This document shows positions 18,173-28,596 of a stretch of 64,000 nucleotides of DNA, piece after piece (the stretch's first letter is position 1; every line of letters starts with the position of its first letter). Under the pieces are notes generated by a model. That model did no database searches and was not told the origin of the DNA. It saw only the letters and a list, made by a program, of their open reading frames with translations. The DNA comes from CAVWDI01 sp963753725 (GTDB lineage Bacteria; Chloroflexota; Anaerolineae; Anaerolineales; UBA4823), in contig CAVWDI010000010.1 in NCBI GenBank assembly GCA_963753725.1, forward strand, positions 372,001 through 436,000, read 5' to 3'. The position numbers and the translations under genes are program-made.

Positions 18173-18714
18173 TCAGCGCGCCGTTGTGTCTTGATCGTGC
18201 TCTTCTGGCATATTGTCCAGTTCTTCCGGCATTTTGTCCAGCTCTTCCGGATTGCTGTCCTGTTTCGCTTGATCACAATTCTCTTCCTGTGGGGCGTGTT
18301 TGTCCAGTTTTTTGGATTCCAGGAATGGTGATTATCTCTAATAAATATATTGTTATGATTTGTAATCATTAAGTCTTTAAGAGAGGCGCTTTCCAGGATT
18401 CCTGGATTCTGGAAAGTTGGAAGCGCCTCCATCTCCTGGTTTGGAAAGCTCACGGTCAGCGTCCCGTTGCGGTAGGAGCGCCAGCGCAGGGCGCCCAACG
18501 ACCTGAGAATGGCCATGTGACCGTATATGGTGGATGGAGATTTGGAAACGAACCGGGCGAAATCTAACATTGGGAACTGCGGGGTCTGTAATTTCTCCCA
18601 GGCCAGGCCGCGTAGCTGCATCCAGGTTCGTAAAACAGGCGCGCTCAATGCGGCGCTGTAGATGAGGGGGGTGGGGACATTAATGCCGTGCTGCGGTAAA
18701 AGGGGTCGGGGCAT
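18173..18714 (-). pseudogene. HTH replication/regulatory protein (frameshifted C-terminus)
   Basis: Start ATG 18714. The first ~120 residues form a helix-turn-helix domain: SAPVLRTWMQLRGLAW, FARFVSKSPSTIYGHMAILRSLGALRW and SYRNGTLTVSF, typical of replication-initiator or DnaD-like N-terminal domains. The uninterrupted frame ends in an implausible basic tail. In the alternate frame the same DNA encodes a regular acidic repeat (PEELDKMPEELDNMPEEHD) ending at TGA 18173-18175, so a frameshift near 18320-18330 is likely. First gene of a three-gene cassette beside IS110. Confidence 0.5.
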
Positions 18715-18985
18715 AGGTAACGTTGGCTGTAGTTTTGGTATTTAGTGAAAAAATTTACCTAGAGAACGGTGATTATTATACCCAAAAATAGAACACATGT
18801 TCTAAATAATTGGCATAAAGGGATAAGATCACCCAATTGGTGAATGGTGGACCTGGTCATCACAACTAGCCCCCGTCCCTAAAAAAGCGCGTTAAAGCCT
18901 AACAGAGAGCAAGATCAGACACGCGTATACCTGGCGGGAAAATCCCCCATTGGGTTATAATAGTGGATAAAATGGAGCAGGAATT

Positions 18986-19178
18986 ATGGCAATAACAGGA
19001 GATGTGCTGATCCAACCCGGATGGGGAGCAGTTAACCTTTCGGGTGACAGCTGGTGAATCGGACGGGGAACTGCTGGAAGTGGAAATGACCTACAATCCG
19101 CGTTCGGCTACCGGGCTGAATTCCCCGAGACAGCCCAGCGGAATGAAAATAAAATTTGAAATAATTATATATCTCTGA
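18986..19178 (+). pseudogene. Cupin-like protein fragment (frameshifted, truncated)
   Basis: ATG 18986 begins MAITGDVLIQPG. After one extra base near 19020 the sequence continues GEQLTFRVTAGESDGELLEVEMTYNP (in parts), which resembles the first strands of small cupin-fold proteins. It then stops being cupin-like after about 55 residues and ends at TGA 19176-19178, well short of a full ~120-150 residue domain. AGGA precedes the ATG. Best seen as a gene remnant. Confidence 0.45.
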
Positions 19179-19207
19179 TCCTTGCGCTAAACCATAAAAC
19201 GAAACAA

Positions 19208-19990
19208 TCAAGGCATAAGTCCGGCTTCGCTCAGCAGATCATGCACCTCGAAGAAAACCTGGACCTGCTCTTGATCGATGGTGCCCTGCTTCGACCAAAG
19301 CCGCCAATGCAGCCCCTTCACGTTCGTCCATGCTGCCGCCTAATTCCGGGTTTGCAGTCAGGTAACCTTCCAGGGCGTCGTGCACTTTACGGAAGGTGTC
19401 CGCCTGATCCTGGTCGATCAGGTCCTGGTCTACAGCCTGGGTGAGCATTTCAGCCTGGTGTTCTGCCTGGTATTCCTGGACAGCGGGGGCATTTCCGCGC
19501 CCCAGGGCGCGGGTGTAGTTCACCAGGTCCCATATCTGCCCTTCTTCAAGGGTATCTTTCCAGGCCGGCATGCTGGTCTCGAACCCAACACCGCCTTCGC
19601 TGATCCTCCAGAACAGGTAGTCGTCCGAAAGCATCTGGCTGGTGTGGGCGATGGCGGATGCGGGCGGGTCTAAACTCGCCCCTGCGGGACCCTCTCCCAA
19701 GCCTTTATCGCCGTGGCATGCAGCGCAATGCTTGGTGTAAAGCTCCCCACCGCGTCCTACGGATTCGTCGTCTGACCTCATTTGTGTTCGTGCTGCCTGC
19801 ATAATCAGAGGGGATGGATGCGTGGTGACGGCCCTGCATGCCGGAACGCATACCAGGTCCTGGCATGGTATTTGCCTCTTCCTGAGGCGCTTGTTCTGGT
19901 GACGCTCACTTCCGTTGAAGGTGCCTGGCTTGCACAGCCCACCAGTATTATGGCGAGCAGAATTACGATAATATATTTATATCTGAACAT
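19208..19990 (-). pseudogene. Cytochrome c-type lipoprotein (three frameshifts)
   Basis: N-terminal lipoprotein signal (KYIIVILLAIILVGC) from ATG 19990. After one shift comes a Pro/Gly/Met stretch (MPGPGMRSGMQG). After a second shift near 19760 comes a cytochrome c domain with the heme motif CAACH in LYTKHCAACHGDKGLG and the distal region GFETSMPAW.D.L. A third shift (GGG for GG near 19292) changes the C-terminus from an early stop to TIDQEQVQVFFEVHDLL..., ending at TGA 19208-19210. Each break equals one inserted base. When intact it would be an extracytoplasmic electron carrier, here adjacent to a thiol-redox lipoprotein. Confidence 0.7.
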
Positions 19991-20015
19991 TGGTTTTCCT
20001 GAAAAATCCTTCCTG

Positions 20016-20607
20016 TTAGTTTAAGTTTGTTTTGATCTGTTCGGTTAATTCATCTGGCGGTACGTACATCAAGCCGCCGTTTTCCGGCGCGCCGTAATCG
20101 CGTATCCAGGCGATCTGGCCGTCTTTATTCACGAGTATAAATGTGTGCCCGGGTTCGCCCGTGGCGACTGCCCACTGCATGACATTATACGTTTCTGAAA
20201 CTTCATGGTCCGTGTCCGTCAGCAGAGGCACATTTTTAATGCCGTATTCGACTGCCTGGCCCGCCAAGCTGTTCGGGGGAGTCGAAAGCGATACTGACAA
20301 TTTGAACGCCGGTTCCTGGAAAGCGGGATCTTTTTGCAGATCAACGATCTGCTGCATGCAGGGCGGTCAGCCCTCCGCCATGTGGAAGAACAGCAGCACG
20401 GGCTGCTCGCCGGTGTAGTCGCTCAAGGATACATTCGTACCCTCCGAGGATTGTAAGGTGAAGTCAGGCGCTTGGGCTCCGACGGCGATGTCCTTCCGGC
20501 GAAGTGCTGCAGGCTTGAAGTAAAAGCCCTGCGGCCAGCAGAAGAATTAACACAAATAGAAAAGCTGATCGGTTGGTTTTTTTGGATTCGATTTTTCCTG
20601 ATTTCAT
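20016..20607 (-). pseudogene. Redoxin-family lipoprotein with UGA at the first CxxC position
   Basis: ATG 20607 (GGAGG upstream) starts a lipoprotein signal ending LLLQAC. After one inserted G near 20493 the sequence continues DIAVGAQAPDFTLQSSEG, SLSDYTGEQPVLLFFHMAEG, then an in-frame TGA (20369-20367), PPCMQQIVDLQ and the rest of an AhpC/TSA-like thioredoxin fold (HTFILVNKDGQIAWI). The TGA falls exactly where homologues have the first Cys of a CxxC pair, giving (stop/Sec)-P-P-C. A perfect 7-bp hairpin follows 18-34 nt after it. Either a nonsense mutation (TGC to TGA) or a selenocysteine codon. The upstream frameshift argues for decay. Confidence 0.65.
20336..20352 (-). promoter_or_regulatory. 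SECIS-like hairpin after the in-frame UGA
   Basis: GCAGATC-GTT-GATCTGC, a perfect seven-pair stem with a three-base loop beginning with G. The loop lies 22-24 nt after the UGA, inside the range described for bacterial SECIS elements. The stem codes for Gln-Ile-Val-Asp-Leu of a plausible helix, so it could also be accidental. Confidence 0.3.
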
Positions 20608-20934
20608 CGGACTACCTCCACTACCATTAATCTCCCAATTATAACAATACAGGTAAAAAATAGCATGAATGCGATTAATAGATTTATTAGAGATTCCAAC
20701 ACCTGGAAATGAGGAGTTTAGCCACCCAAATTTGTATAGATGGAAGGATGGTTGTGCAAAGAAAAATTTTTGTATAAGGACCGTTGAAAGCACACACGAT
20801 GCCGGGATGTGAGCGAAATAAAACGTAAACCATATACACAATCAGCCGATGCTTTTAAAAACCAGACCCTGAGGATTTCCAAAGCCCTTAGGGTCTGAGT
20901 TCTTGTTTGTAACAATAATTAATGGAAATTATTC
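20608..20934. other. Intergenic region, no gene seen
   Basis: AT-rich stretch between the redoxin gene and the PKD protein. The redoxin promoter should lie in its first 100 bases. A minus-strand frame through part of it has no coding character. Confidence 0.4.
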
Positions 20935-21672
20935 TTATCGAACGATCAGCGGGATGTAAATAGGATCTTAACACCACCGGGGGCAGCCAGGATAAACTCC
21001 GAAAAATGGTCCAGCGTGACGGTTATCTTGTCACCAGGTAGGTCCCGGTTGATCACGGGAAGAGCTACCCAATCTATAAGATCAACGTCGTAGCGGGACA
21101 CCTTTAGATAAACTTCATCTAATCCGTTTGGTAATTCAGATTCATCATAGCTGACGGTCAGTGTCATTGGCGGCGAGAAGCTAGTGATATGGACGCCGTT
21201 TGAATGGGTAGCCTCCAGGTGGAAAACCATTCCGCCAAGCATCAAAACACCTGGATCAAATGATGCTGTAGATGGTGTAGAGTAAATGATGATAAACGTA
21301 CCCATGCAGGTCGGAGCTGAGATTAAAGTAAGTATACCGTCCGCGGAGGAGGACAAACTGCCCGGTGGTGGTTAGAGGTGTCTTATATGGAAACAGTGAT
21401 GACTGCCGAGAGCAAGATGGCTGGGTTTTGTGCAGTAACCTGAGCTTTAAATTCACCCACGTGCGGGTAAACATGAGAAACAACTGCACCGTTGCCGGTG
21501 GATCCGTCTCTACAATCCCATCTGTAGCAGGGGCAGGTACCTGATGTGCCGCTTGCAGATCATTGGGTGGTTTCTCCAAGAGCGGTGAGGCTGTCGTTTT
21601 CAGCACCCAAGCTAATAATCGCACTTTAAAAGTCAAGTTTTCAAAACGCCAATGTCCAGTCTTTAACTCCAT
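20935..21672 (-). pseudogene. PKD-type surface protein with YIPLIVR tail (degraded)
   Basis: Pieces of an exported protein occur in several frames. VVSHVYPHVGEFKAQVTAQN (around 21480-21430) is a typical PKD domain strand. TLTVSYDESELPNG.DEVYL.VSRYD, then KITVTLDHFSEFILAA, are typical of the last domain of large extracellular proteins. In a further frame the C-terminus is DPIYIPLIVR, the shared tail, ending at TAA 20935-20937. No clean start or signal peptide can be read. At least three frameshifts are needed. Confidence 0.55.
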
Positions 21673-21953
21673 GGGATTAGGGTATTGGTTTTAAAAATCT
21701 ACATATTGGGGATGGAAAATCGATTTGGTGAGTTAGGTTTGTTTCGTGTGAACCTGTGAGTAGCGCAGGTAACACATTATAGAAAACACGGACTTAGTGG
21801 ATGAATTAACCACTGCAGGTAGAACATAACAGAGACAAAACCCAACCGGTGAGAAGTGGATGTTGTGGACAACCGCCTGAAATCTATTAAACAGAGGAGG
21901 GTGATAGGTTCAAGTCCCATTCAGCTCACTGAATCAAATTCAAACTAAATAGC

Positions 21954-21990
21954 AGCGACCGGCACCAGAGAACTGGCCCGGTCGCTTTTT
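21954..21990 (+). terminator. Rho-independent terminator (plus strand)
   Basis: AGCGACCGG (21954-21962) pairs with CCGGTCGCT (21978-21986), followed by TTTTT. The T run is on the plus strand only, so some plus-strand transcript ends here, although no protein gene lies upstream on that strand. A tRNA-like T-arm phrase GGTTCAAGTCC at 21907-21917 sits just before it. The 21673-22044 interval contains nothing else I can name. Confidence 0.65.
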
Positions 21991-22044
21991 GGATGCACGA
22001 GCATCTGCATTTTTCAGCGGCACAATGCCCAGTGTTTTTTCAGA

Positions 22045-24186
22045 TCAGCGAATAGCCAAAGGAAGATATAATTCGCCCAAGTCTTGAGAGATTGTGTTGG
22101 TGACGACGACCCCCACGTAAACCGGACTTCTTCTCACTCACCGTAACTACGCCCGAGGGGGTTAAAGGTTGGTGAGCCAAAGGACCATCCAGAGGTGGAG
22201 TTGGTGCCGCTGGCTCAGTGACCGTGCACTGTGTGCCAATTGGGATACCGCTGATCGTCTGAGACTCGCCCGCCAGTAGATTAACTGTATCGTCGTGCTC
22301 GGTGCCGTCATCGCAGTCATAATTGATAGCAAACGTCCCGGTAAATCCAGAAGTGAGCGAGTCGAATTGCTTGGTGATTTTTAGTTCACCCAAGTCCCGG
22401 GAGATCGTATTGGTGACAGTAACCTCGACATACGCTGGGCTCTTCTCATTCACCGTCACCACGCCCGAGGCAGGGTTAAAGGTTGGTGAGCCAAATGACC
22501 AGCCAGTGGGTGGGGTCGGTGCCGCTGGCTCCGTGACTCGTGCACTGCGTACCAACTGGGATGCTAGTGATTGTCTGAGACTCGCCTGCCAGCAGATTGA
22601 CCGTGCCGTCGTGCTCGGTGCCGTCATCGCAGTCGTAATTGATGGCAAAAGTCCCGGTATACCCGGATGACATAGGATCGAATAGCTTGGTGATTTTTAA
22701 TTCACCCAAGTTGGCGTAATATCCAAACACCATCCCTTCGGTGGTTTCACCATTGGTATAAAGTCTGGCAGCTACGAAGATATCGTCTCCACCATCACCG
22801 TCGACATCCATGGCGCTAGCATTGTCGCGTCCGAAGTCCGATCCGGCTTGATCGCTTACAGCAGATTGATCGGCATTCTGAGGAGTACCGTCGTCGCCAA
22901 GGCCGCTGTCACTGCCGGTCCAAACGAAATAGGCGCCCCCAGTCGAGTATTGTGGGGCTGTAACCAGCAAATCGGCATAACCGTCATTGTTTACATCCCC
23001 GGCAGGATTGACCGAATAACCGAAAATTGCGCCCGCATCATTTGATTCAGCCTCCCAATCGGCATTGGTTGGTGTGCCGGGGTCGCCAAGACCAGTGGTC
23101 TCCGCACCATACCAGACAAAGACTTTGCCTTCAGAAGCTTCTGTATTGTCATAGGCATACGCGCCCACAGCCAGGTCATCTATGTCATCCCCGTTCACAT
23201 CTCCGATCCCATCGACCCCCCAACCGAAACGTGCTTCGTTTTGCTCACTGATTGCCATCCAGTCAGCGTTTAAGGTTGTGCCGGAGTCGCCAAGCCCATC
23301 GGCCGAGCCGTAGTATACAAATACTGCTCCCTGGTTAGTATAACTCCCATCATAATTAACCGCACAAACGAGTACATCGTCGTAATCATCACCGTTCACA
23401 TCCCCGATGCCGCGCACTCCGTAAGCGAACATCATAGAATTTGTAGTATCCGTGGCTTTCCAATCGGCATTTGCGGGCGAGCCATTACTACCGCCTCCAA
23501 GACCATCCTCTGAGCCAAACCAGACATAAGCAGCATTGAGAGACCCAAGATCATTAGCATTGGCTCCCACGATAATATCATCATATGTATCATTGTTGAT
23601 ATCTCCGGCGCTGTCCAAGGTACCGCCAAAATGAGCCCATGTTGTGTTAACTCCGCCATCCAATCGACTGTTGTGTCAGGAGTGTCAGAACCGTGATAGA
23701 CATAGACTGCGCCTTCGTCTGCATTACCGTTATCGTAATTATCCATTCCGATGATGAGATCGTCATAATCATCACCATTAACATCCCCGGCGCACTTTGC
23801 CTGACTCCCGAAAAACCCGTAAGTGTTTGAGTAGGGTGGGTTGAAGGTAAGGCTGGGGGAGGTGGGCAGTCCATTTTCACTGCCCAGGAACAGCCAGGCG
23901 ATCCCATTATCGAAAAATGAAGGTTGGTTGTAATCGCGTTTGCCGACAAATAAATCGTCATAGCCGTCATTATTTACATCGCATTTATCACCCACCCACA
24001 TTACGCGGTGATCCAGGGGGGTTGTATCACCGGGCCTGGTCTGAATCAAAAGGACCAGTCGCTACCTGAAGGCAAATTGGGTTGTAATTCAGTTGTATTT
24101 TTTATATCGATTTGCGCTGAGGCTTGTCCGCTGGCTAGTAGGAAAATTACCGCAAACAAAAAATATTTCAAATTCTTCGAGAACAT
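22045..24186 (-). pseudogene. FG-GAP beta-propeller surface protein with DUF5979-like domains and YLPLAIR tail (frameshifted)
   Basis: ATG 24186 (AAGGAGG upstream) starts a signal peptide (FLFAVIFLLASGQASA). About seven FG-GAP/integrin-type repeats follow, with calcium loops DVNNDGYDD, DVNGDDYDD, DINNDTYDD and DVDGDGGDD, then two ~95-residue domains of the type LGELKITK.FD...GFTGTFAINYDC and NLLAGESQTI.GIP.GTQCTVTEP (DUF5979-like). The alternate last frame ends SQDLGELYLPLAIR at TGA 22045-22047. Breaks occur near 24040, 23660, 22545 and 22150-22200. The repeats are otherwise intact. Such proteins are usually extracellular adhesins or scaffold proteins. Confidence 0.75.
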
Positions 24187-24432
24187 TCTTGGGCCTCCTT
24201 ATAAAAAACGATCGTCTTGGTTATCCAACAGGTGGTTCAATAGTTGCCATATTTCTATCCGATTGGGATCGATTAACGAAATATATTTTGCATGCCTCCT
24301 CCTTTACTATTCTTCTAAATTCGCAAACGGTTGTCGCGTTTAAGTAAAACCATTAACAGAAACCATCAAATGTTGACCAGAAGAAGATTTTGTATTCTTT
24401 TCTCATTAGCACATCATTATTCAAATGGCTTC

Positions 24433-24570
24433 AGATCACCGGAGTTGATGAAGCGTGTTGGTGAAATAGCCCCCGGCGTTGATGCGGACGATGTTGTTGC
24501 CCCCTGTTTGTTTTACACTATTTTGTGCTTTTATCACATATATTTTATAGGTTTGTGAGCCGTTTGTCAA
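24433..24570 (-). promoter_or_regulatory. Sigma-70 promoter and conserved 5' leader motif, copy 2
   Basis: Minus strand: TTGACA (24565-24570), 17-base spacer, TAAAAT (24542-24547). 65 bases later comes CCGGGGGCTATTTCACC...TCATCAACTCCGGTGATCT (24477-24433, in parts). Same order and spacing as copy 1 at 15080. The leader to the FG-GAP start codon is about 350 nt. Confidence 0.6.
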
Positions 24571-25177
24571 CTCATTGATGGTAGATTAGTGGATAATCTC
24601 GAAAAACCAAGTTTGCTGTGATATTGAACAGCAAGAAATATATTTTCGTACAATGTTATCAATAGATTTTTTTATTGTAGGGTGGACATCCCTGTCCGCC
24701 AGAGTGAAAGCTGATCCTAATAAATGTCTATGGCACTCCGTTACCCTGAAGTTGTTTCGCGGATTGCGATGCACCTTGTGTCCTGGAAGAAAAGCAAGCG
24801 CAACGCACTCACGCGAGCGTCCCGCGAATTTGCGGGATATGTGCATCGCACTTTGATATGTGGTGCATTGCATCTAAGAAAGCGTTCGTCAAGGGTAAAG
24901 CATTAAAAATCCATAGATTCACATGATTGTAGAACTGGAAAGGGATTTTTGCCCCATCCATCATCTTCTTTTTCTATTAAAGAATGTTTTGATCCAGTTT
25001 GTCGCCTTACGAATTCTTGCCCAACAGTGTTCTTTTCACACCAGCTATGATACCGGGCATGATTCAGGCATCTAAACGTGCTTCAATCGGACAATCTATC
25101 CGATCAGACTTCAATCCAGGAAGTCCAGCACCACTATAGACTCCAATCGGACCGGTGTCCTCATCACTTGGTCGGTT
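24571..25177. other. Intergenic region, IS110 flank
   Basis: No gene supported. A stretch GTAGGGTGGACATCCCTGTCC (about 24680) and repeats of the type TGCGATGCAC / GTGCATCGCA (24768 and 24840) form weak inverted repeats. The part next to 25177 may contain the right end of the broken IS110 copy. Confidence 0.4.
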
Positions 25178-26246
25178 TCAAAGAACCATGCAATGCAACA
25201 GGTTCACCGGTCCCCTGGATGTTTCTTCGTAATTTTCCTGGTAAGGCTCCTTGCGTTTGAGCATATAGAAGATGACGGTGAACAATCGTCGGGCAACAGC
25301 GACTTTGGCAGCTACTTTGCCACAACGAGGGAGCAGGTTTTCGTGAACCAGATACCAGCGTTTGCTGCGACGACTGGCAACCGTCGCCGCTCGGGTCATA
25401 GCTGCTCGCAACAGGGATGAGCCTTGTTTGGAGATGCGCCCATGCCTGACAATAAGATCACTGCTGTGAATTTTGGGTGTCAATCCAGCCCAATGACACA
25501 ATGCTTTGGGAGAATGGAAACGGTGGATATCACCGATCTCAGCCATGATCGTGGTGGCAGTGACTTTGTCCAATACCCGGCATGGTTTTAAGCAAGCGAT
25601 ACCATCTGCGTTTTGCTCCGGGCTAAGTGTTAGCTCTGCTTCCAGAGCTTCAATTTGCTCGCTCAAGTTGGTCGATCAAGTACAAGATGGTCATGTAGAC
25701 CCTCTTTGGCAGCTGTTCGAAGTTTGGTCTGCCATGACTTCTTCCAGAAACTCTCGACCTTCGACACCAAACAGATCTCTTACTGGCGATACGAGATTGT
25801 AGCTGGCCAGGATTGCATGGATGCGGTTCTTGACTTGTGTGCGCATTCGCACCAGTTGATCCCGATGCCGGATGTACATTCGTAAGTCACGAATATCTTT
25901 TGGAGCTGCATATGCGGTCGGTAAAAAGTCCAGACGTGCCAGGTTGGCAAGCACCTTGGCATCGATCTGATCCGCCTTTACAGCTGCAGTCGAGATGGCC
26001 TTCAGTTCTTTCGGATGCGCCAGATCTACTCGCTCAACATGTTGGGATCAAATGATCGTACATAAATGCCCAGTTGCGAGTTGCTTCCATCACCGCATGT
26101 GTGTTTCTGGGCACTTTTTCGACTAGATATTCTTCGATTTCGATATTCGAAATGCGCCGCTCATCGATCACCTCACCTGTTTGGTTCATCAGCACCATAT
26201 AGGTTCGCTTGAGATGCAGATCAATTCCGAGATAAAATGGGTACAT
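25178..26246 (-). pseudogene. IS110/IS1111-type transposase, broken into three frames
   Basis: Starts at ATG 26246 (AAAGGAG upstream) with YLGIDLHLKRTYMVLMNQTG, and E of VMEATRNW as the second acidic residue. After a shift near 26040 it reads HVERVDLAHPKELKAIS, then AVKADQIDAKVLANLARLDF with the third and fourth acidic residues. After another shift near 25690 comes the C-terminal domain: LDKVTATTIMAEIGDIHRF, HWAGLTPKIHSSD and GRISKQGSSLLRAAM. It belongs to a different subgroup from the intact copy at 15966. The element is presumably immobile unless complemented. Confidence 0.8.
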
Positions 26247-26519
26247 AGCGTTTCTCCTTTTGTGTTACTGAGGTTTTTGGACACTCTCAGTTTAGCATAG
26301 GAGGAGAACGCTTTCATCCTATCACTTGGTACATTATGAGGTAGCGGCAACTATGCGCACCCTGAAGCATGGCTTCAGGACTCCATATTGATTTTATAGC
26401 ATCAGAATATTACGGGAGTTTAACAGTTATTATTTCTGTGAAGCGTTTTCAACGGAGGAGTACATTGCACGTTTTTGGGGTTATTCTTTTAACCCCTAAC
26501 CCCTATCTCCTGCTTTCCT

Positions 26520-27765
26520 CTACAACCCCCCGGTCTCCTTAATGCGCTCCAATTCCTGGTCGCACATCCAGGTTTCAGTTGGCGGATGGCCGTTGCGAAG
26601 TGGTGGTGATGATCTCGGAGTGGGGTTCAAAGTCGCCAGAATGTTAGCGCTGGTGGTAGGCGAACCCGAGGCGGTAGTAATCCTTCCCGCCCTGGTAGCA
26701 CCAGACCGCCCGCGCCCGGTAAGCGGTCCGGGCAGGATGAACAGGTAGTTTGGGCTTAATTCACCTAAATCGATGGGATAGGTGCTGGCAATCTGGCGGT
26801 ATTCATGGATAGCGCGGTCGATTTTTTCGGCACGTGCAATGGTTATGGCATACGGATCAACAAGCGCGCTGGCCGCGAACGAAAACATCATAACCGCCGG
26901 CGCAAGGAGCAGAAATCCAACCGCGAGGGATGTGCGGTCTTTCAGGTTGAGCAGATACATACAGCAACATCGCGGCCACAATTGCAAAGAGCAGTGTGGC
27001 AAATGGCATGCGGTCTTCGGCGGCATGCCCGGTGGCGGCAACCAGCACGCCGTACCGGAATACCGAAGCGGCCAGCAGCCAGAGACCAGCATCCCATGAC
27101 AGCCCGAAATAGACCAGACCATCTTCGGCATCTTCCCTTCGAGCCGCTTCCAGGCCGCGCTCCAGCAGGACGGCCGCGAGCGGGAAAACCAGAGCGGGGA
27201 TCAGTAGTGCAATAATGTTGTAAAGCTCCCGCGAGCCAGAATGTGAGAAAACAAAAGTGATGTGCCGATAATGCCCAGCGCATCCAGACAACAAACCCCC
27301 GAGCAAAAGCGTACTGATACACCCACAACAGTATTTTATTCATCCGCGGCATAAACCGTAAAGAACTGGCAGGACCAAAGCCGGCAGCAGGATGACCAGC
27401 GGCGCAAATGGTTCGCCGATGACGGTCAGGGCCAACAGGAATACTAACGCTAGCAGCAGGGCGGAAACCAGCACTTTCATCCTGTGCCACAACTCAAACA
27501 GGTCGCGCCAGTGGTAAAAAATCAGCGCCAGGATGCCGATCATGGCCGGCAGCAGGATGATCAGAAGATATCCGGGCTGGCCGGTGCGGAAGTCGCTGGC
27601 GAAAATTGCATACGGGACCATCATGATCACCGCCGCCAACAGCAAATAAAGCACCCAGCCTTTTGAGCGGTCATCTTCTTTGAATATCCTCACCACCCAG
27701 GAACCGGCCACTAAAGCCAGCAGGGGAGGGAGAACGGTTATCAAGGATAAGAGCGGTAAGGTCAT
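26520..27765 (-). pseudogene. Polytopic membrane protein with extracytoplasmic tail (operon gene 3, frameshifted)
   Basis: ATG 27765 starts a run of hydrophobic helices (LLSLITVLPPLLALVAG, WVLYLLLAAVIMMVPYAIFA, LIILLPAMIGILALIFYHW, LVSALLLALVFLLALTV). Continuation in other frames gives MNKILLWVYQYAFARGFVVW, ELYNIIALLIPALVFPLAAVLLERGLEAA (in parts), ATLLFAIVAAMLLYV, and finally TSLAVGFLLLAPAVMMFSF and a soluble end with EKIDRAIHEYRQIASTYP, then IDLGELSPNYL. The YP..L.EL.P.YL phrase recalls pseudopilin-like periplasmic domains. At least three frameshifts. Same architecture as the two genes upstream. Confidence 0.55.
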
Positions 27766-27780
27766 GGTTTTCCTCGCGGT

Positions 27781-28596
27781 TCAGGCGCGCTCCGGCGCCG
27801 GGTAATTTTTATTATAACGCCGGCGGATTAAACCAATCAAAGCGCGGAGCGAAAAGAATAACACATAAATGAATATATAGGCGGGGACATACACTCCAGA
27901 AAAGGTATCCTCTGACCAGTAAGCCGCCACCCCGATGACTGTAAGGCTGAGTATTATCAGTATACCCAGCGCCAGGGATAGGACCCGCTGGGTTATCGTC
28001 CGGCTGAGCAGGTAGAACAGGGCCGTCAGTGACATCAATACGGTCAGGACGACCATAAAATACAACGAATACAGGCGGTCTATCTCGTCAAAGCTGATGG
28101 CGATCAAAAGCGGCATACTCCCGAAAAGACAAAATGAGAACAGCGTCCAATCGTTCCAGCCGTTGATAAAGAACTTGGAAAGCGGGCGTAATGAGCGGGT
28201 GAGCAGCAGCGCAATAAGGGTCGCCCCCAGGAAGGGAACCCAGGCGCGCCAGCCCCAAACCTGTCGTTCGAAAGTGGGGTAACCAAAGAAACTAAGACCA
28301 GGCGTGGAACTGCGAGTGAGGTACAGGCTGAAAAAGAAAGCCAGGGCGGTATAAGGATATGACCAGGCTGGAAAGCCGCGCAGCCACCCGATACCGTAAA
28401 CAAAGGAAGGCAATAGGATCATCCCCCACATAAATAAACCACGCATCGCAAAAAGCCATTCTGGATCAGACCATATGGATTCGTGGGGTATCTCGCTCAA
28501 GATCAGCTCAAAGCCGGCCAGGATAAAAAATCCCGTTCCGGCAAATACACCCCACCAGCTGATCCGCGATCCCGAATTATCTTTTTCTACATTCAC
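27781..28596 (-). CDS. Polytopic membrane protein (operon gene 2, intact)
   Basis: 271 residues with about eight membrane segments. A helix near residues 13-30 (WWGVFAGTGFFILAGFELI) is followed by paired helices through the C-terminal ALGILIILSLTVIGVAA and FIYVLFFSLRALIGL. The start is GTG at 28596, overlapping the stop of the previous gene as GTGA, so the genes are translationally coupled. It is the only undamaged member of the trio. The family is unknown to me. The shared 'YG.W..FP.WS.PY' phrase in genes 1 and 2 indicates paralogy. Confidence 0.7.
   Translation of the reverse strand: MNVEKDNSGSRISWWGVFAGTGFFILAGFELILSEIPHESIWSDPEWLFAMRGLFMWGMILLPSFVYGIGWLRGFPAWSYPYTALAFFFSLYLTRSSTPGLSFFGYPTFERQVWGWRAWVPFLGATLIALLLTRSLRPLSKFFINGWNDWTLFSFCLFGSMPLLIAISFDEIDRLYSLYFMVVLTVLMSLTALFYLLSRTITQRVLSLALGILIILSLTVIGVAAYWSEDTFSGVYVPAYIFIYVLFFSLRALIGLIRRRYNKNYPAPERA

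Noticed and set aside
24586..24906. Small frames in both directions around 24586-24906
   Set aside because: They have no ribosome sites, no plausible protein features, and overlap inverted-repeat-like intergenic DNA.
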